Positions 37,201 through 52,200 of a stretch of DNA of 64,000 nt are shown here, piece after piece (positions within the stretch are counted from its first letter, which is position 1; every line of letters begins with the position of its first letter). Below the pieces are notes generated by a model that made no database searches, was not told the DNA's origin, and was given only the letters and a program-made list of their open reading frames with translations. Origin of the DNA: Clitoria ternatea (Eukaryota > Streptophyta > Magnoliopsida > Fabales > Fabaceae); NCBI GenBank assembly GCA_037962975.1, contig CM075669.1, forward strand, positions 115,894,501 through 115,958,500. Direction: 5' to 3'. The translations under genes and the position numbers were made by a program.

Positions 37201-40200
37201 GGTCTAAAACATAATAATTTTTGAATAGAATGAATGTTAATCAGTTTGGTGTGTTGGGATGCTTTATCTTGCATTTATAAGTTATAACTGATACTGAGCC
37301 TTAAATTCTTCACCAATTTCTTTTTGCCCCTAAATTATTATTACCATTTGCTCTTGCTCACTTTCATCCCACTGGAGTTCTGGAATTTATATATCCAATT
37401 TGAAGCTGCCTGTGCAGTTGCTTCTATTGTGTGCTATCCAATTTCTTGTGTGCTGGTGGCCTTTCCAGCACAACGCTGTGGGCATACCATTTTGCTGCAA
37501 TTCATGCCACCATACTATTTGCTTTTTTGTCTCACCCTTGAGTGATTTGAACACAATCAAATAGACCCTTTTCTGAATTCTCTGATTTTAATGTAAATAA
37601 TTTAAGCTGAGCACTAGATGAAATGATGTATGCCATCTTCCTTCATGCTTGCTAGAGAATTCACGTGTTCTCTGTTTTGTTTCTCTTATACAGTCTAAAA
37701 TTAAAACCCTTGAAGCTCAACTCAACGAAGCTTTTAAATCTAGCAAAACTAGCTCAACAGCTGTTCTGGAATCTGCTGCTCTATCCAATTCTGGACCAAC
37801 TGGAGACGGCATGGATTCTTCGGCAGTAACCAGAAAACTAGAAGAAGAACTCAAGAAACGTGATGCTCTGATTGAGGTCTGCTGTCAATTCCAGTCTTCT
37901 AATTCTAAATGTTGTTTCCTTTATAATACATTATTGCTCCTGTCTTCTTTGTAGTTTTTATATAGCTAAGTAAAGATTTTCATAATAGATAGATCCATTG
38001 TGTTTGAAAGCAACAGCTCTGTCAAACTTAAATGAGATATATTTGGTATGGTGGCATTGTTAATAAATAATATATGTGATGGAAGGGCAACGATAAATAA
38101 GTAAATAAGTGCAAAACCTACAAGCAAGAAACTGCAGTTAAATTTTTATTGTATATCTTCTGATGACCTTCTAGTTTGTAGATGATATAATATACCTAGT
38201 CTAAAAAGTTATGTTGCAAGTTCTGAATATATATACATTTTGTTGTTGTTGAATTCTTTAACTCTGTACTGAAGTTTGCTTTCCCTAATTTCTATTTTTA
38301 TTTGTGGTGAGGAGCTCAATTTGATGTTTGATGGTTTGCAGAGGTTACATGAAGAGAATGAGAAATTGTTTGATAGATTAACTCAGAAAACATCTGCAGC
38401 TGGATCACCTAAGGTAGGAAAGTTTCACCACTTACCAGATTAACAGTATACAATCATTATGAAATGTTATGTTATATATAAAAGGAAGTTTGTACACTTT
38501 ATCTGGCCCAGTTGTATTTTCTTCTGATTACTGTGCTTGTGTCACAGAGAACTAAATGTTTCTTTCATGCGCACAAGTAATGTTTGAGTATGAAGAACTT
38601 TCAATTGGTAAACTGGCTTCTTTGTTGATGGCAGCAACTGACCAACTGATGTTCTATATTGTTCTACCATTTGTTTGGTTTCTTTTGATCAATCAGGAAT
38701 TTAGCATCATATAGTAATATACATGCGAGGTGTCATAGATAACATATCTGAAGAGTATCAACAACATTATTTATATTGATAATCAGGCTTCTGTTCTGTA
38801 ATTATGGATCCCTAAAATTGACTCCTTATTTTCAGCTGTCAAGTCCATTATCTCATGGATCAGTTAATGTTCAGCCTCGAGATACTGGAAGGTACACTTG
38901 ATTCTATTTCTTGTATGTTTTGCAGTTTTGTTTTAATTTTAAGCATATGGTTTTTGGCTTGAAATAGGAATGGCACCAACAACAATACGAGTTCTCGTTC
39001 TATGGATGCTCTTCCTTCACCTCTGACCACTAATAAGAATGATGGCACAGTTGCTCTAGTTAAAACTGGCTCTGAAATAGTCAAGACTACCCCTGCGGGT
39101 GAATATCTTACTGCTGCCTTGAATGACTTTGATCCAGATCAATATGAAGCGCATGCTGCCATTTCTGATGGTACAAACAAGCTTTTGATGCTGGTATGCA
39201 TGGCTGATCTATTTATGGTTTAGTTTACTGAAAATGGCTTTATTGTAAAATGTGCAGATATGCTATTTTCAGTTTTATGTTCAGCTGTCTTTCTGTAGAA
39301 GAGTGTTTAAATCCTGATCATATATGTAAAATGAGAAAACAACTCAAGAATTTTTCATTAAATATAACCATATAACATGAGAGTAATCAACAATAAATGT
39401 GCAAAATATTTGAAACCAAACTTAACCGGAATTGGACAAGGACTCTAAACATCGGACTGGGTATCAAACTAACCCAAAGCCGTTTGTTGATCCTAGACAC
39501 CGTATATGATGATGTTAAACAGAGTGATATTACTCGCAATCCAAGGACCTGCTTATGTAGCACACTTTTATAAAACTGAGCAAGAGAAATCTCTCATTCC
39601 CAAGTTGGAGCGAATATCCAAAGCTAATAAAGAAAGGAAATTAATGTAAATCCTAAAAAGAAGGAAGAGAACCATAAAAATGCTGACTTTTAAGTTCTTT
39701 TGTAAATAAAATAAATAATTTGTTTATAATTAAGTTCTACTACATTAAAGTTATAATATATTTTAAAGAAAATTTATATATCTTTACAACAATCTCTTTT
39801 ATTTTTTCTTTTTATACTTACAAATGCTTGAACTGACAATAAGCTTATTGAGATGGATGAAAAGAATGGCCCAGCCATTAGTGTATCTCAAAGCTAAAGT
39901 ATTGGAACATGCAATGGATCTTGACGCTGGTGCGTCAAGAATGTAGAGCCTGCCAGAATCAAGGATACATGCGGACTGATCTGCTAAATTAACATGAGAA
40001 GAGGTGGGGTGCACTTGGGAGGTGGAAGAGAGACTTTGATTACCTATCCTTGTGTCTACCCCATTTGGATGATGAAGAGATACAACATATAGTGGATTTA
40101 TGTCTCATCAATATTAGTAACAGGAAGAACAATGGACTTCAAAGACTGATACTTGGAATTGGAGCATAAAGCGAATGTATCAGCAGCGACTGGGATGGCA

Positions 40201-43200
40201 GTGAGACCTTGTTCTATGTTTAAGCACTTTACATAATATATATGGCATGTTTTTATAATAAAAATTGCTAATCCCTATAATTTTGGTATAGTATACAATA
40301 ATATTTGTAACAAGAAGCCATTAATTGCTCCCATTTTGTAGTGCTTGAAATAATAGTGTACTGAGCATCAAAGGGAAGTTGTACATACAATTTTATCCAT
40401 ACCAAATGTGAGATTGATTGCTCCGCATCTTGAGAAAATGTCTGCACCAATTCCAATACCGACAGCATATCAGTATTCATTCCAGGCTAACTCTTTGAGC
40501 ATATTTCAAAATGGTTGCAGGTTCTGGCTGCTGTCATCAAAGCTGGTGCCTCTAGAGAACATGAGATACTTGCTGAAATTAGGGATGCTGTTTTCTCTTT
40601 TATTAGGAAGATGGAACCAAAACGAGTAATGGACACCATGCTTGTTTCCCGTGTTAGAATTCTGTACATAAGATCTTTGCTTGCAAGATCCCCGGAGTTG
40701 CAATCTATTAAGGTAATAACAGCAGGGTATATGGGTTATTGGATTTTTCTTTTTCAAAGGAAAAAACTCTGATGAGCTTTTCACTGTTTTGTGCTGTTTA
40801 ATTGAAGTTTAGCGTCTTAAATTTTGTTGATTTTGTATGTCTTGCATATTGAATGGGAAGGTTTTGCCAGTAGAGCGATTTCTTGAGAAGACTAATACCG
40901 GGCGCAGTAGAAGTTCTAGCCGAGGGAGTAGTCCTGGTAGGTCTCCTGTCCAATATGTTGATGAGCAGATCCAGGGATTTAAAGTGAATCTGAAGCCAGA
41001 AAAGAAATCCAAATTTTCATCTGTTGTGTTGAAGATACGTGGGATTGATGAGGTAGCTGCTAATTTTAATCTAGTTATATATTGCTAGAATCTATAAAAT
41101 TATATTACCATATTTGATAATATCTCATAATATCTTAGATTATTATTTAGGATTGGTTTTCTTATTTCTACCATATGTCCTAGGATTAGTTATCATATTT
41201 TCATTTACTGTTATAATTTATCATAATTAGAATAAATAGGGATAGTTCTCCAAGGTTTAATGCACACATCAATATATTATAATCCATTCAATATCAATAT
41301 ATCTTTCATTTTTTTCTCTCTCTTTAAACCTAAAACTTCATAATTTCTTAAATTTAGATATAGAGCCTTACTTAATTCTAAAAACTAATTTATGAGTTAA
41401 GGGTTGCTTCTAGCCTGCCGTATAAGGCGTACTCTGACCATATTCCTAGTTGATGTGGAATATGTTAACACACCCCTTCTATGCCTACGAATAGACATAT
41501 GGTGCATGAAGTTTGCAGGATTAAACATTTGCAAGTGGTCAATATCGTCTTAAATTAAGATATTGGACTCAACTCAATCCTAAACACTAGTTTATAGAAT
41601 GATGATCACTCTTTCCTTATATACTATTAATTGGCCTTATTTCTAATCAATGTGAGACTTCAACACTCCTCCTCACACCTAGGAATGGATATCTAGAGAG
41701 TGGACAAATACGGGTAGCTTAAAAATGTGGGATTTACAACATACCACCTTACAAGTGACTTAATAATGGATCTAGGATAAGCTCTGATAGTGATACCATC
41801 TTAAAATTGGATATGGGGTCCAACCAATGTTGTCAAAATCACGCTTTGACGTGTAGAATTGCATGATCTTATGATTTTTGTTTATTTGTAGAGATTCATC
41901 CAGAATCGTTTTATGCATAGAACTCATGGAATCGATGAGTTGGAGTGTGAAAATGTAACATCTCTTGAAATTGGATGTCTTTGAAATGGTTCAAGTGTGG
42001 CTTTTGTCTTTTTCCCAAAGCCTTGGATTCCAGGTCGGGTTGGTAGGTCAACTTTTTATAAAAACAAAACCCTACTTCTAAAAATATTTACAGCCACATA
42101 CCTCTCTGCCTCTCACTTCCTAATTCCTTCCCAAGCAATGGCGGAGCTAGACATTTTTATTTGAGAGCGCCAAGAATAAAGATTAAAATAATATATTTAA
42201 ATTATTAATACTTAAATAAAATGCAAATTATAGCAGGAAAAAAAGAAAAGAGAACTTACAATTAATTATCATTTAATTGGAAAGTTGGGTATAATAATGT
42301 TTCATATAGTTAAATTCATCAGGAAGTAATAACATTTTAAAAAGGTAACAATATTTTCAGCACATGAAATTAAAACCATGTAATGATTTAAAAAAAAAGT
42401 AATACATTATATTATATATATCTATAAAGAACTTTCTTGGAAAAAATTGGGGGGTGGGGGTGGGGGGAAGGCCCTTGTGTTAGAGATAGGCTTACATTTA
42501 GTTAGTGAGATAGAATCCTGTGCCACTTAAGCCACCCACTCTGTCATTTTGTTATGTCTAACAAAATTCTGCTGTGCCAACTCAGCATGACCACTCAATA
42601 TAATCTTGTAATCTCATCATTCAAGTTCTTAAATTTGGGTATTGGGTCTAACTCATTTTTAAAAACTATTTTATAGGATGAGGATTATCCTCACCTTATA
42701 TACTTTTAACTTGTTATATCACTAGTCAATGTGAGACTTTTAACACATTCCCTCTAGTGTTATTAGATAGCGGTAGTGGGTTGGTGAGCTCAAAAAACTT
42801 TATGGAGGTTAAAGCGAACACATGACGGACACATAGCGGACATAATAAAATAAAGCTATATATATATATACATAACTGCACAAATTCATATAAATGGATA
42901 ATATAAATAGTCAATTGAACTGCACCATCCAAGTAATAAACTAAGGGAAAAACATAAACTAACCTTTACACCAATCTTCATAAAACTAAACATAAAAACT
43001 AAAAACAGAGAACATAAAAATACAACATAGAACATAGAGTAAGAACTAAAAACATTTTTAAAAAGTAAAGAAAATGAACAAAAAAAACAGAGGGAACAAA
43101 TAAAAAATAAAAAAACATAGAATATAAAACAGGGAAGTTTCTAAAGCAAAAAAACATAAAACTAAAAACAATATAAAACAAAACTTATTTCTTAAAAAAT

Positions 43201-46200
43201 AAAAAAATAAGACATGGAAGGAGGAAGATAAAATAAAAAAGAGCTTAAGGAGAAAAAGAAGATCAAGAACAGTTGAAGAAACAAAACAAGAAGATGAGAA
43301 GAAACCTGATACGTCCCTGGTCGTCACCGAAGTGGTCATCAAGTGTTCGATGGTGTCGTCACCGGTCTGCGTCAACAGAAATGGTTGCAAGAGTAGGGAT
43401 GGGGGTTGCAAAACTCAGGGAACGGGTGGCGAGGGTATGCATAGTCAAAAAAGAGAGAAGGGTGGAATGTTGTTTCGGTTGTTGTCGGAAATGGTCGCCA
43501 GGGGTGCTGGTATGATAGCAGGTGTGGTGACGAGAGACTCCAAGGCTGTTGCCGTCGCTCTACCTTGCCAGAAATAGTCGTCGGAGGATGATGGTAAACT
43601 GACACTGAAGGGTGGACGTAGGGGAGGAGAGGTTCAAGGGAGAGAAAGGTTAAGAAGTGAAAAGGGGGGACGAAAAACAAAAGCAAAACCTAAAAAAAAT
43701 TAGGTCTTTTAAGTTGACCCAACCCGACCCGACCCGACCTCGTAAGGCCAAAGCTCAAAAAGACACAAGGCACCGCAATGACCGCTACGGGGTGCCACAA
43801 CCGCCATGCCGCCATGGCCATAACAGGCGCTATTTTGGTCGTCATTTTGTGTCGTGGATTCAGGGAAGCTGAAAACCACTCCGCCATACCATTATGGCGC
43901 CGCCATAACGGTTATTGAATAACACTAATCCCCTCACGCTTAGGAATGAACATTTGGAGTGTGGACAAATATGGGTGGCCCAATAATGTGGGACTTACAA
44001 CACACCTCTTTACAGGTGGCACAACAATGGATCTAGGATAGATTTTGGTACCATCTTAAATTTGAGTTTTAGGCCTAATTCAATCCTAAAAGCTAGCTCA
44101 TAGGATAAGGATTATCCCCACCTTATATATTTTTAATTGGTCATATCATTAGTCAATGTGGGACTTCTAACACGTCCTCTCCAATGAAGCTTGCCGGATC
44201 AGACAAAGGGTAACTTTTTCCTCCGGTAAGACAGTTGTCAGATGTAGGTGGGTCTACATAATCAAGATTGGCTTAGATGGTTCTGATGATTGGTTGAAGG
44301 CTCAATTGATGGCGAAAGGCTATACTTAGATTTTTGGCCTTGACTATGGTGAAACTTTCCCTCCAGTAGCTAAGATGACTTCTATCTGCCTATTTCTTTC
44401 CATCATAGCCACCCGTCATTGGCCTCTTTTCCAGTTAGATATCAAGAACGGCTTCTTCCATGATGATTTGATTGAAGAAGTATATATGGAGCAACCACCT
44501 GAGTATGAGGTTGTTCATGATCAAATTCTTGGCTCTCTTATAGTCCCTACAATTCCAAGTCTAAACCCTAAACCCTAAACCTTGTTACGAGCACATGCCA
44601 AGTCTCCCACTCTTGTGGATGCTCCTCTGGTTTCCCCGGTGTCCACTCCTATTGAGGTTGACTCTTCTGCTTTGGTTATACATGGTTTCAAAAGGGTTAC
44701 AAATGCTACTCTCCAAGTCTTCAAAAGTTGCAAATAATGGTGCCCACATTTTCCAAATTGTCTAGCTTGTCTTGTGAGTTGTCTCAATTAGGTGAATGCA
44801 ATCGTGCTGCTTTTAATAATCATGTCTCAAGTCGAGCTGCGTCTCCTTTTAGCTTAGTAAATTCTTATATTTAGGGTCCGAGTCGTCCTGTGTCAAATTT
44901 AATACTCAATATTAAGTATAAAGCTTGACTTGTTGACAAGGGCTTTCACCAACAACACGGGTTTGATTTTACAGAAACTTTTTCTCCAGTTATAAAGCCT
45001 GTAACTATCAGAATTATCATCACTCTTGCTCTCACTAATGGCTAGCATCTAAGACGGCTTGATGTGAACAATGCTTTCTTGAATGGTATCCTTCATGAAG
45101 AGGTATACATGTCACAACCTCTAGGTTTTGAATCTATTGATAAAACTCTTGTTTGCAAGTTTTATAAGGCCATCTATGGTCTAAAACAGGCTCCTAGGGC
45201 CTGGTTTGAGAGCCTAAGAACTACTCTTCTACAATTTGGTTTCAAAGACAGCAGATGTGACCCTTCCTTATTCATCTACAACAACAATTCCTGTGTAGTA
45301 TATCTACTAGTATATGTAGATGACATAATTATTACTGGCAGCTCCACCAAATATATTCAGAAACTGGTTGATCAACTGCACAGTGTGTTTGCTCTTAAGC
45401 AACTCGGCCAACTTGACTATTTCCTTGGAATTGAAGTCAAACACTTATCCAATGGCTCCCTCTTACTTAGACAGTCCAAGTACATTAGAGACTTACTCTC
45501 CAAAACAGATATGATTGAAGCTAATTCCATTTCCTCACCCATGGTTGGTGGTAGTAAACTTTCCAGATTTGGCTCAGCTGTGTTCTCTGACCCCTCCCTT
45601 TACAGGTCTGTGGTTGGAGCATTGCAATACTTGACCATTACAAGACCTGATCTGAGCTTCTCTGTTAACAAGGTTTGCCAATTCATGGCAGCTCCTTGTG
45701 AATCACATTTGATTGTTGTTAAAAGAGTCCTACGATATCTGAAAGGCACCATTGGTCTTAGTCTTCACTTCCTTCCTGCACCTCAGCTCTCATCTTTTAC
45801 TATTCAGGCCTACTGTGACTTTGATTGGGCTGCTGATCCTGATGATAGGAGATCTACTTCTGCCTCATGTATCTTCTTAGGCCCTAATCTGATTTCTTGG
45901 TGGTCCAAGAAACAATCAGTAGTTGCTAGATCTACTACTGAAGCAAAATACCGAAGTATGGCTCTAACAAGTTAAGAGATCATTTGGATTCAGTCATTAC
46001 TGTCTGAATTTGCTGTTCTATACTTTACTTCACTCATCCTGGGTGACAATCAAAGCACTGTAGCTCTTGCTCACAATTCTATACTGCACTCTCGCACCAA
46101 ACACTTGGAACTGGATCCAAGTTCTCAAACAACAGCTGCAGGTCACTCATATTCCCTCTCAGGATCAGCTAGCTAATGCTCTGACCAAGGCACTCTCCCC

Positions 46201-49200
46201 TTCAAGGTTTCAGGAGTTCAAATCCAAGCTCAGAGTGGGAGACTCCTCTAGTTGCTTCCCCACTTGAGCTTGAGGGGAGTGTAGAAGGGACTAGACTTTT
46301 AGTCTACTGTATTTGTTTCTTTTGCTAAGCTGTAGGTTCTTTAACTGCCAGCTGTACTCACTCTGCCTATATATAAATAGGCTCACATGTACCATAATAT
46401 AACAACTTTAATAAACACTAAGATTTCAGTTCCCTTTCTCTCCTCTCTTCTCCTCTCTTCTTTTCTCTCTTTCTCTGAAGTTAATATTTTGTGAAGTAAA
46501 TTTGCCAAATTCCAAGTCAAACAATGTAGATCTAAAATTCTAGTTTCTTGCACTTTTTGAACCTTTTAAGAAATAAGGCATATGAGGTATCAAATGAAAG
46601 CTAATGAGGAGTAGAATAAGAATTCTAAAACAGAAATTCAAAATTGAAATTGAATCAAAGTAGATCTAGACAAGAAAATGCAAGAACATGAAGCTCAAGA
46701 TGATACCAAATGATGTAAGAATTGGTTGGATGGATCTAGTCTTGCATTCCTTGGTAAATTTACAAGCTGTTCTTCATTAGAATTGAACTTGAAAATGAAT
46801 AATCCTCATAGAAAGGTCTTGACCGAATTGGAGTTCTCATGGATTAGGCATGGATTTTAGGATTTCTTAAGCTACAAGGAAAGGAAGGTGGATTGAAATG
46901 GAAAAGAGAGTAGAGGAAATGGATTCTAGGTTTGACGCCACTCTTAAAGGAATGAGTCTTCTTGGAGTTCACCACCTTTGGAGAAGTCCAAAGGATAAGA
47001 AGAAGAGACATTTTAAGCTCTCAAAGCTTTAGAGAGAGAAAGTTCTAAACTTCTTACTAAAAATCTCACAAATGATTTCATTGATTCAATTTACAAAGGA
47101 GATGAGCAATATATACTCCCCCTAAGTGATGTATTTTCGGACTTGAGTGGACTTGTTAAAGCTTCACCCAAGACCCAAAACCTAAAGGTACATGGCCCAA
47201 AAGTGGCCAAAAGCAAATATGTGACTATACAAGGATCAAAAGTGGCCCTAAATGAAAAATATGGTCATGCAAGGCCCAAATTTAACTACTAATGAACTTT
47301 TAACAATAATGAGATATAAATAATTTAGAAGTTTATTGAACTACGCTTAAGAATGTAAAAATGAAAAAGGCCTAAACTAAACTCATCCATGGACCTCGTC
47401 ATAACAAAATTCTAAAAGCTAGCTCATAGGATGAGGACTACCTTTACCTTATATACTTTTAATTGGTCTTATCTCTAGTTAATGTGAGACCTTCAACACT
47501 AATCATAACACTCCACGAGACATAAAGGATACAGATGTCTCTTAGCTGATGGGAAAATCTATATATTTGAGGATGTGTTGTTTAATGAGCTTAAATTCCC
47601 ATTGGGTGAGTTAACATTCTCAACTGTAACCACTGCAAGCTCACCTTCTACCGCACTCCAAGTCCTTCCATCTTTTTAGCACAACCAATTTTAGTAGCTA
47701 ATAACACACAATCTGTGTCTCCATTCATCCTTCACGCTCACCATCCAACTAATCCTTCATCATCATCAACACCTCCTAGTCATACCACTCCTATAGTTGT
47801 TCCTAGTGGCTCTTCGCTATTACTCTTAATCCTTCTCCTCACTATACTACCTCTTCCAGATCCTGTAAGATACATACATTTAGTTGGCAAGTTCTCGAGT
47901 TGTGGAGCTCCAGGAAAGGGTCTATTATATAAAGATAGTGGACATGCTTGAGTTATGGGATATTCTAATGCTGATTGGGCAAGTTGTCCAATTGATAGAA
48001 GGTCTACTTTTGGGTATTGTATCCTTTTCAGAGGTGATCTTGTCTCTTGGAAAAGCAAGACGCAAAGTATTGTAGCTAGGTCCAGTGCAGAGGTAGAGTA
48101 CTGTATTACGGCTATAGCTAGGTAGGAGCTCATGTGGCTCAAACAGTTGCTTCAAGAACTCAAGTTTGGAGAGGTCGCAAGGTGTCATTTATTTGTGATA
48201 AATAGGCCGCCATGCATATTACCTCGAATCTAGTATTCCAGGAGAGGACAGAACATATTGAAGTTGACTGTCATTTTATTATAAAGAGCTCTAATGATTA
48301 GTTAGTATGTATATTCACTAAATCACTAAGGGGTCCTCGAATTGACTACATATGTAACAAGCTTGGTGCATATGACCTATATGCTTCATCTTGAGGGGGA
48401 GTGTTGAGTTATGTAAATATAGTAACTGTACACATTAGGATTAATTAGATTGATTCTATATTTATAATTAAGGTAATTGTATATTCTGTAATTATGTACA
48501 ATCTACTATAAATGCAAAAACTCCGTTGTGATCACAACATACAATTTATAATATGTTTTGTCTCTTTTCTCTCTTTTAACAGTTTCCCCTGTGTTTGTGA
48601 GTCTAGTTGTTTATAGTATGATTTATGAAGTCCTTCTCCTTTCTTTGCTTTCTTTCTCCCTCCAAAACTTCCCTTTCCTTTAAAGTCCAAACTCCCAAAC
48701 ATACCTTAGTTTTTTGTTGCTTTAGTTTTTTGTTGCTTGTGTCTTATTTCTTTCTATGTACCTGACAAAAACCATTCATTGTTTGAACCTAGGTTACATG
48801 TAGATTCATGTCCTTTTATCCTTATCCTCTTTGCATTTTCAAATAAACTGCACAGGACATCTGGAGACAGCAAGTAACTGGTGGAAAGCTCAGGGAAATA
48901 ACTGAGGAGGCCAAAAGTTTTGCAATTGGGAACAAGTGTCTTGCTGCACTCTTTGTACATACTCCAGCAGGTGAGCTGCAGCGCCAAATTAGATCCTGGC
49001 TTGCAGAGAATTTTGAGTTTCTATCTATAACATCAGATGATGCATTGGGGGGGTCAACTGGTCAGTTAGAACTTCTTTCTACTGCAATCATGGATGGTTG
49101 GATGGCTGGACTTGGTGCTGCGTTGCCTCCTCAGACTGATGCCCTTGGGCAGCTGTTGTTTGAATATTCAAAACGTGTCTATACTTCTCAACTACAGCAC

Positions 49201-52200
49201 TTGAAGGTATGCCTCATGTCAGATATGTGTAGAATAAAGTATAAATGCATACTACTCAAGTTTTTGATTATTGGAAGTAGCCTTTGTTTACTTTGGTACT
49301 TTGTTGATATGTTTGTCAGTTGTCACATTCAAATAATAACAATAAATTAAAGTCAAAACATAATAGAAGCTGCTACTTGCTTTAGCCTTTTTATTGAATA
49401 AAGTGCTTTTCAATTTCATAACTTCTTTATGGTATTAAAATAGTGGTAAGTTGGTAACTTCGTAGGAGTGTCTTTGGTGGATACTTTACTTATATTTAAA
49501 AGAGATGGTGAGATTACTTAAGTTAGAGGTTTCTTTGCTGTTATTTTATTTTATTTTATGAGGATATTCTATATTCTGCTTTACCAGACCAAGTGTTAGG
49601 ATCAAAAAGTCCTATGGAAGTTCTGGCATCTTTCTATCCAAATCTGTCCACTACCAACAATCTCAAACCACGAATTTTTGGTTGTGTCTCCTTTGTTCAT
49701 ATTCATAGTACCAATAGGGGGAAACTTGATCCTAGATCCTTGAAGTGTGTCTTTGTGGGTTACTCTTCTACCCAAAAGGGTTATAAATGCTATCATCCAC
49801 AGTCCAAAAAATTTTGTGTCTCGAGATGTCACCTTCAATGAACAAGAGGGGTATTTTAGTAAACCTTATCTTCAGGGGGAGAATCTTGGTGAAGATAAGG
49901 AAATACAATCTGGACCAAATTCTGTCCTTCTTCCTGACTTTGGGCCCTTACTTGATCACATTGAAGATGAAGATGATCATGAATCAGAACAAGGAGGTGC
50001 TGAAACTGTACTTGAACCAGACCAAGGAAGTGGTGAAGCTATACCTGATACAAGGTATGGAAAAAACTTGGTGTACTCAAGAAAGAAAAAGGCCATTCTA
50101 AGCTCAACCCATGTCCAAGAGTCCAATCCGGTTCCACAAACAGAGGTAATACCTTTGATTCTTCACCTGTGCAGGTTGAAACTGAAAAACAGATTGATGA
50201 CCGTACCTTCCGATTGCTATTCGTAAAGGAACGAGGGAATGCACCAAACACCCACAATATCCTCTCTCCAACCACCTGTCCTTTAAAAATTTCTCCCCTA
50301 CCCATAAAACCTTCCTTGTAAACCTAAACACTTCAACCACACCTACTACCCTATCTGAGGCTCTGTCTGACAGAAAATGGAAGCAAGCCATGGATGTTGA
50401 GATGGAGGCGCTGGAAAAAAACAACACCTGGGAGTTAGTTACTCTGCCAGATGGTAAGAGACCAGTTGGTTGTAAGTGGGTCTACACAATAAAATACAGG
50501 GCTGATGGGGCAATTGAGAGATATAAGGCAAGACTAGTTGCCAAAGGTTTCACTCAAACCTATGGGGTAGATTATTTGGAGACTTTTGCTCCTGTTGCTA
50601 AAATGAATACAGTTAGAGTAATATTGTCTCTTGCTGCCAATTGTAATTGGAATTTGCAACAGTTTGATGTAAAGAACGTTTTTCTACATGGAGAGCTCGA
50701 AAAGGAAATTTATATGGAGATACCTCCAGGATATGGTGGAGATGTAGTTGCCAACACAGTTTACAAGTTAAAGAAGGCATTATACGGGCTGAAACAGTCC
50801 CTACGGGCATGGTTTGGCCGATTTACTAAAGTTATGTTATGATAGGTCTGGGTTACAAACAAAGCCAAGGAGACCATACTTTGTTCATTAAGCACTCAAA
50901 GTCAGGGGGAGTAACAGTATTGCTGGTGTACGTAGATGATATTATATTGACTGGAAGTGATATAGATGAACAGAAACTGTTAAGCCAATGCTTGGCCAAA
51001 GAGTTTGAGATTAAGACCTTAGGGAAGCTGAAGTATTTTTTGGGAATTGAAGTGGCCCACTCCAAGAAAGGGATATTTATATCTCAGCAGAAATATATTG
51101 TTGATTTGCTCAAGGAAACTGGGAAGACAGCATGCAAACCTGCCAGCACTCCATTGGAACTGAATCTGAAACTTGGAAGTGCAGAAGAAGATGCGATTGT
51201 AGACAAGGAAATGTATCAGCGACTAGTGGGCAGACTTATATATTTATCTCATACCAGGCCGGACATTGCCTATGCAGTAAGCCTAATTAGCCAGTTCATG
51301 CACAACCCAAAGGAGACCCACTTGCAAGCTGCCCATAGAATCCTACAGTATCTCAAGGGGACTCCAGGAAGAGGAATTCTATTTAAGAGAAATGGAAATA
51401 TGAGGCTTGAAGCCTACACAGATGCTGACTATACAGGATCCATTATAGATAGGAGATCTACTACAGGATATTGTACCTTTCTTGGAGGAAATCTTGTGAC
51501 TTGGAGGAGCAAAAAACAGAGTGTAGTGGCTAGATCCAGTGCCGAGGTAGAATTTAGGGCCATGGCACAAGGTGCATGTGAATTACTATGGCTTAAAATA
51601 ATCTTGGAAGACCTAGGGATAACATGGGAAGAACCTATGGGACTATATTGTGACAACAAATCAGCAATCAGTATAGCTCATAACCCAGTCCAACATGACA
51701 GAACTAAGCACATTGAAGTAGACAGACACTTCATCAAGGAAAAACTTGATAGCGGCTTGATTTGTACTCCATATGTGTCCTCTCAACAGCAATTAGCGGA
51801 TATCCTCACTAAGAGACTGAGCAGCCATAGTTTTGAAAGGATTATATCCAAGCCGGGAATGGAAAATACCTATTCACCAGCTTGAGGGGGAAGTGTGAGA
51901 AACAGTAATTTTAGGAAATAATTATTTGTAATATTTTAGGAGATTTGCTCAGCTGTACAGATATGCAAAGATAGGGAAAATCCCATAACTCAAGGGATTC
52001 TAGAATAGAATTGGAATTAATGATGTTTCCTAAAATAGCATAGGATTGCTGTATATATATATATATATTCTGTACATTGTCTCAATAAAATATATCAATT
52101 TAAAACCTAATCTTGAGAGAAAGCATGCCCTACAAATTATTTCTTGATCCCTAATCATAACCCAGCCTAAGGTGGTAGTTGAACTGGAATAGGAGTGAAC

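Noticed and set aside
43058..43411. 117-codon hydrophobic Phe/Leu-rich frame on the minus strand
   Set aside because: It is the translation of an A-rich stretch inside the hAT-like element and has no conserved pattern.
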